Assembly (NCBI RefSeq): GCF_900106995.1
Contig: NZ_FNOK01000024.1
Span: 62,001 to 126,000, forward strand
Source of the DNA: Saccharopolyspora shandongensis
GTDB taxonomy: Bacteria > Actinomycetota > Actinomycetes > Mycobacteriales > Pseudonocardiaceae
Direction: 5' to 3'
Length of the DNA stretch: 64,000 bases
Shown here: one piece after another, positions 63,382-64,000 of the stretch
Position numbering within the stretch: position 1 is the first letter of the stretch
Layout of the letters: each line of letters begins with the position of its first letter
The notes under the pieces: model-generated
Database searches by the model: none
What the model was told of the DNA's origin: nothing
The model's input: only the letters and a program-made list of their open reading frames with translations
Translations under genes and position numbers: made by a program

Positions 63382-64000
63382 CCGCACTCCTCGTTATTCC
63401 CGGTTCGTGGCGCTCGGCGACAGCCAGACAGAAGGGCTCAACGACGGCGATGACGCGCGGGGTTACCGCGGCTGGGCGGACCGCCTGGCCGAACACCTCG
63501 CCGTCGTGAACCCGAACCTCCTGTACGCGAACTTGGCCGTGCGTGGGCGACTCGCCCACGAGGTGCGCGCGGAGCAGTTGTCCCCGGCGCTCGCACAGTC
63601 CCCGGACCTGGTCACCGTCATGGCCGGGGTGAACGACCTGATCCGCCCCGGCTTCGATGCCGCGGCCGTGAGCGGCCACATCGGACACATGCTCGGCTCC
63701 CTCGCGGACACCGGGGCTACTGTCGTCACCTTCACCTATCCCGACCCCGGGCGGCGCTTGCCGGCCGGGCGGCTGCTCACCGCGCGGACCCGGGACTTCA
63801 ACGACCGGATCCGGGCGGCCGCGCAACGCCACGGGGCGGTGGTCGCGGACCTCTCGGCCCACGATGTGACATCCGATCCTCGGCTGTGGAGCGGCGATCG
63901 GCTGCACCTCAACGCCCTCGGCCACACGCGGCTGGCGGCCGCCGTCGCCCACGCCCTGGAATTGCCGGGCAGTGACGCCGCGTGGAGTGAAGCCCTTCCG
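63368..64000 (+). CDS. SGNH/GDSL-family hydrolase (3' end outside window)
   Basis: ATG 63368 lies inside the end of the PadR gene. At least 211 residues are visible. Block I FVALGDSQTEG (nucleophile Ser), Block III VMAGVNDL, and Block V DRLHLNALGH (Asp and His) place it among GDSL esterases. Transcription is probably coupled to PadR. The substrate is unknown, and the stop lies beyond the right edge. Confidence 0.88.
   Translation, partial: MSRDDRTPRYSRFVALGDSQTEGLNDGDDARGYRGWADRLAEHLAVVNPNLLYANLAVRGRLAHEVRAEQLSPALAQSPDLVTVMAGVNDLIRPGFDAAAVSGHIGHMLGSLADTGATVVTFTYPDPGRRLPAGRLLTARTRDFNDRIRAAAQRHGAVVADLSAHDVTSDPRLWSGDRLHLNALGHTRLAAAVAHALELPGSDAAWSEALP

Noticed and set aside
1..64000. CRISPR arrays, tRNA or rRNA genes
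   Set aside because: No regularly spaced short direct repeats and no tRNA or rRNA signature sequences were seen on reading both strands.

Overview
The window is high-GC DNA from an actinomycete, most likely a member of the Pseudonocardiales (Saccharopolyspora-like). This rests on the strong G/C third-position bias, frequent GTG starts, Scr1/DUF5753 and DUF397 genes, LAL-type LuxR regulators, a fused FO synthase (FbiC) and a MSMEG_0565-0572-type operon. No tRNA, rRNA, CRISPR array or intact transposon was seen.

Region 1 (1-24.6 kb) is almost one gene. An open frame runs from the left edge to 23732 and encodes at least 7,900 residues of a giant toxin-like protein. Its parts, in order, are: a Scabin/pierisin-type ADP-ribosyltransferase domain, a beta-rich repeat block, a glycosyltransferase-like domain resembling that of large clostridial toxins, HTH-like and leucine-rich helical repeats, a bipartite nuclear-localisation-like motif, a duplicated module of over 400 residues, and a C-terminal domain with a lone conserved-looking Cys plus His. 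A small type VII secretion-associated-like gene is translationally coupled behind it. A broken copy of a 3' segment of the giant gene follows.

Region 2 (24.6-27.8 kb) is a patchwork of small genes: a two-gene minus-strand unit, a Cys-containing mini-protein, an HTH-less Scr1-type regulator, DUF397, a DUF397 tail and a transposase scrap. It reads as a recombination-prone junction.

Region 3 (27.8-35.3 kb, minus strand) is a tightly coupled Nit1C-type (nitrogen starvation/nitrilase) operon: a small leader ORF, flavin oxidoreductase, amidohydrolase, Sll0783-like protein, radical SAM enzyme, GNAT-AIR synthase fusion, nitrilase and glycosyltransferase.

Region 4 (35.7-49 kb) is an accessory deazaflavin (FO/F420) locus. 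GTP cyclohydrolase II, a small Cys protein, an F420:NADP oxidoreductase and a LuxR response regulator lie on the minus strand. Divergent from them are an acyl-adenylating enzyme, a stand-alone nitroreductase, a small integrase-core-binding-like protein, CofD and FbiC. A hybrid sensor kinase, two response regulators and a second small protein of the same kind follow. The glutamyl ligase (CofE) and guanylyltransferase (CofC/FbiD) are absent, so the locus either leans on housekeeping genes or makes a modified deazaflavin.

Region 5 (49-59.8 kb) has a 759-aa protein with a degenerate ADP-ribosyltransferase-like C-terminus, two divergent LAL regulators that both lack the Walker A lysine, and a beta-helix/AAA+ fusion.

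Region 6 (60-64 kb) is ordinary: aldo/keto reductase with a divergent XRE regulator, SnoaL-like protein with a divergent PadR regulator, and a GDSL esterase cut by the right edge.
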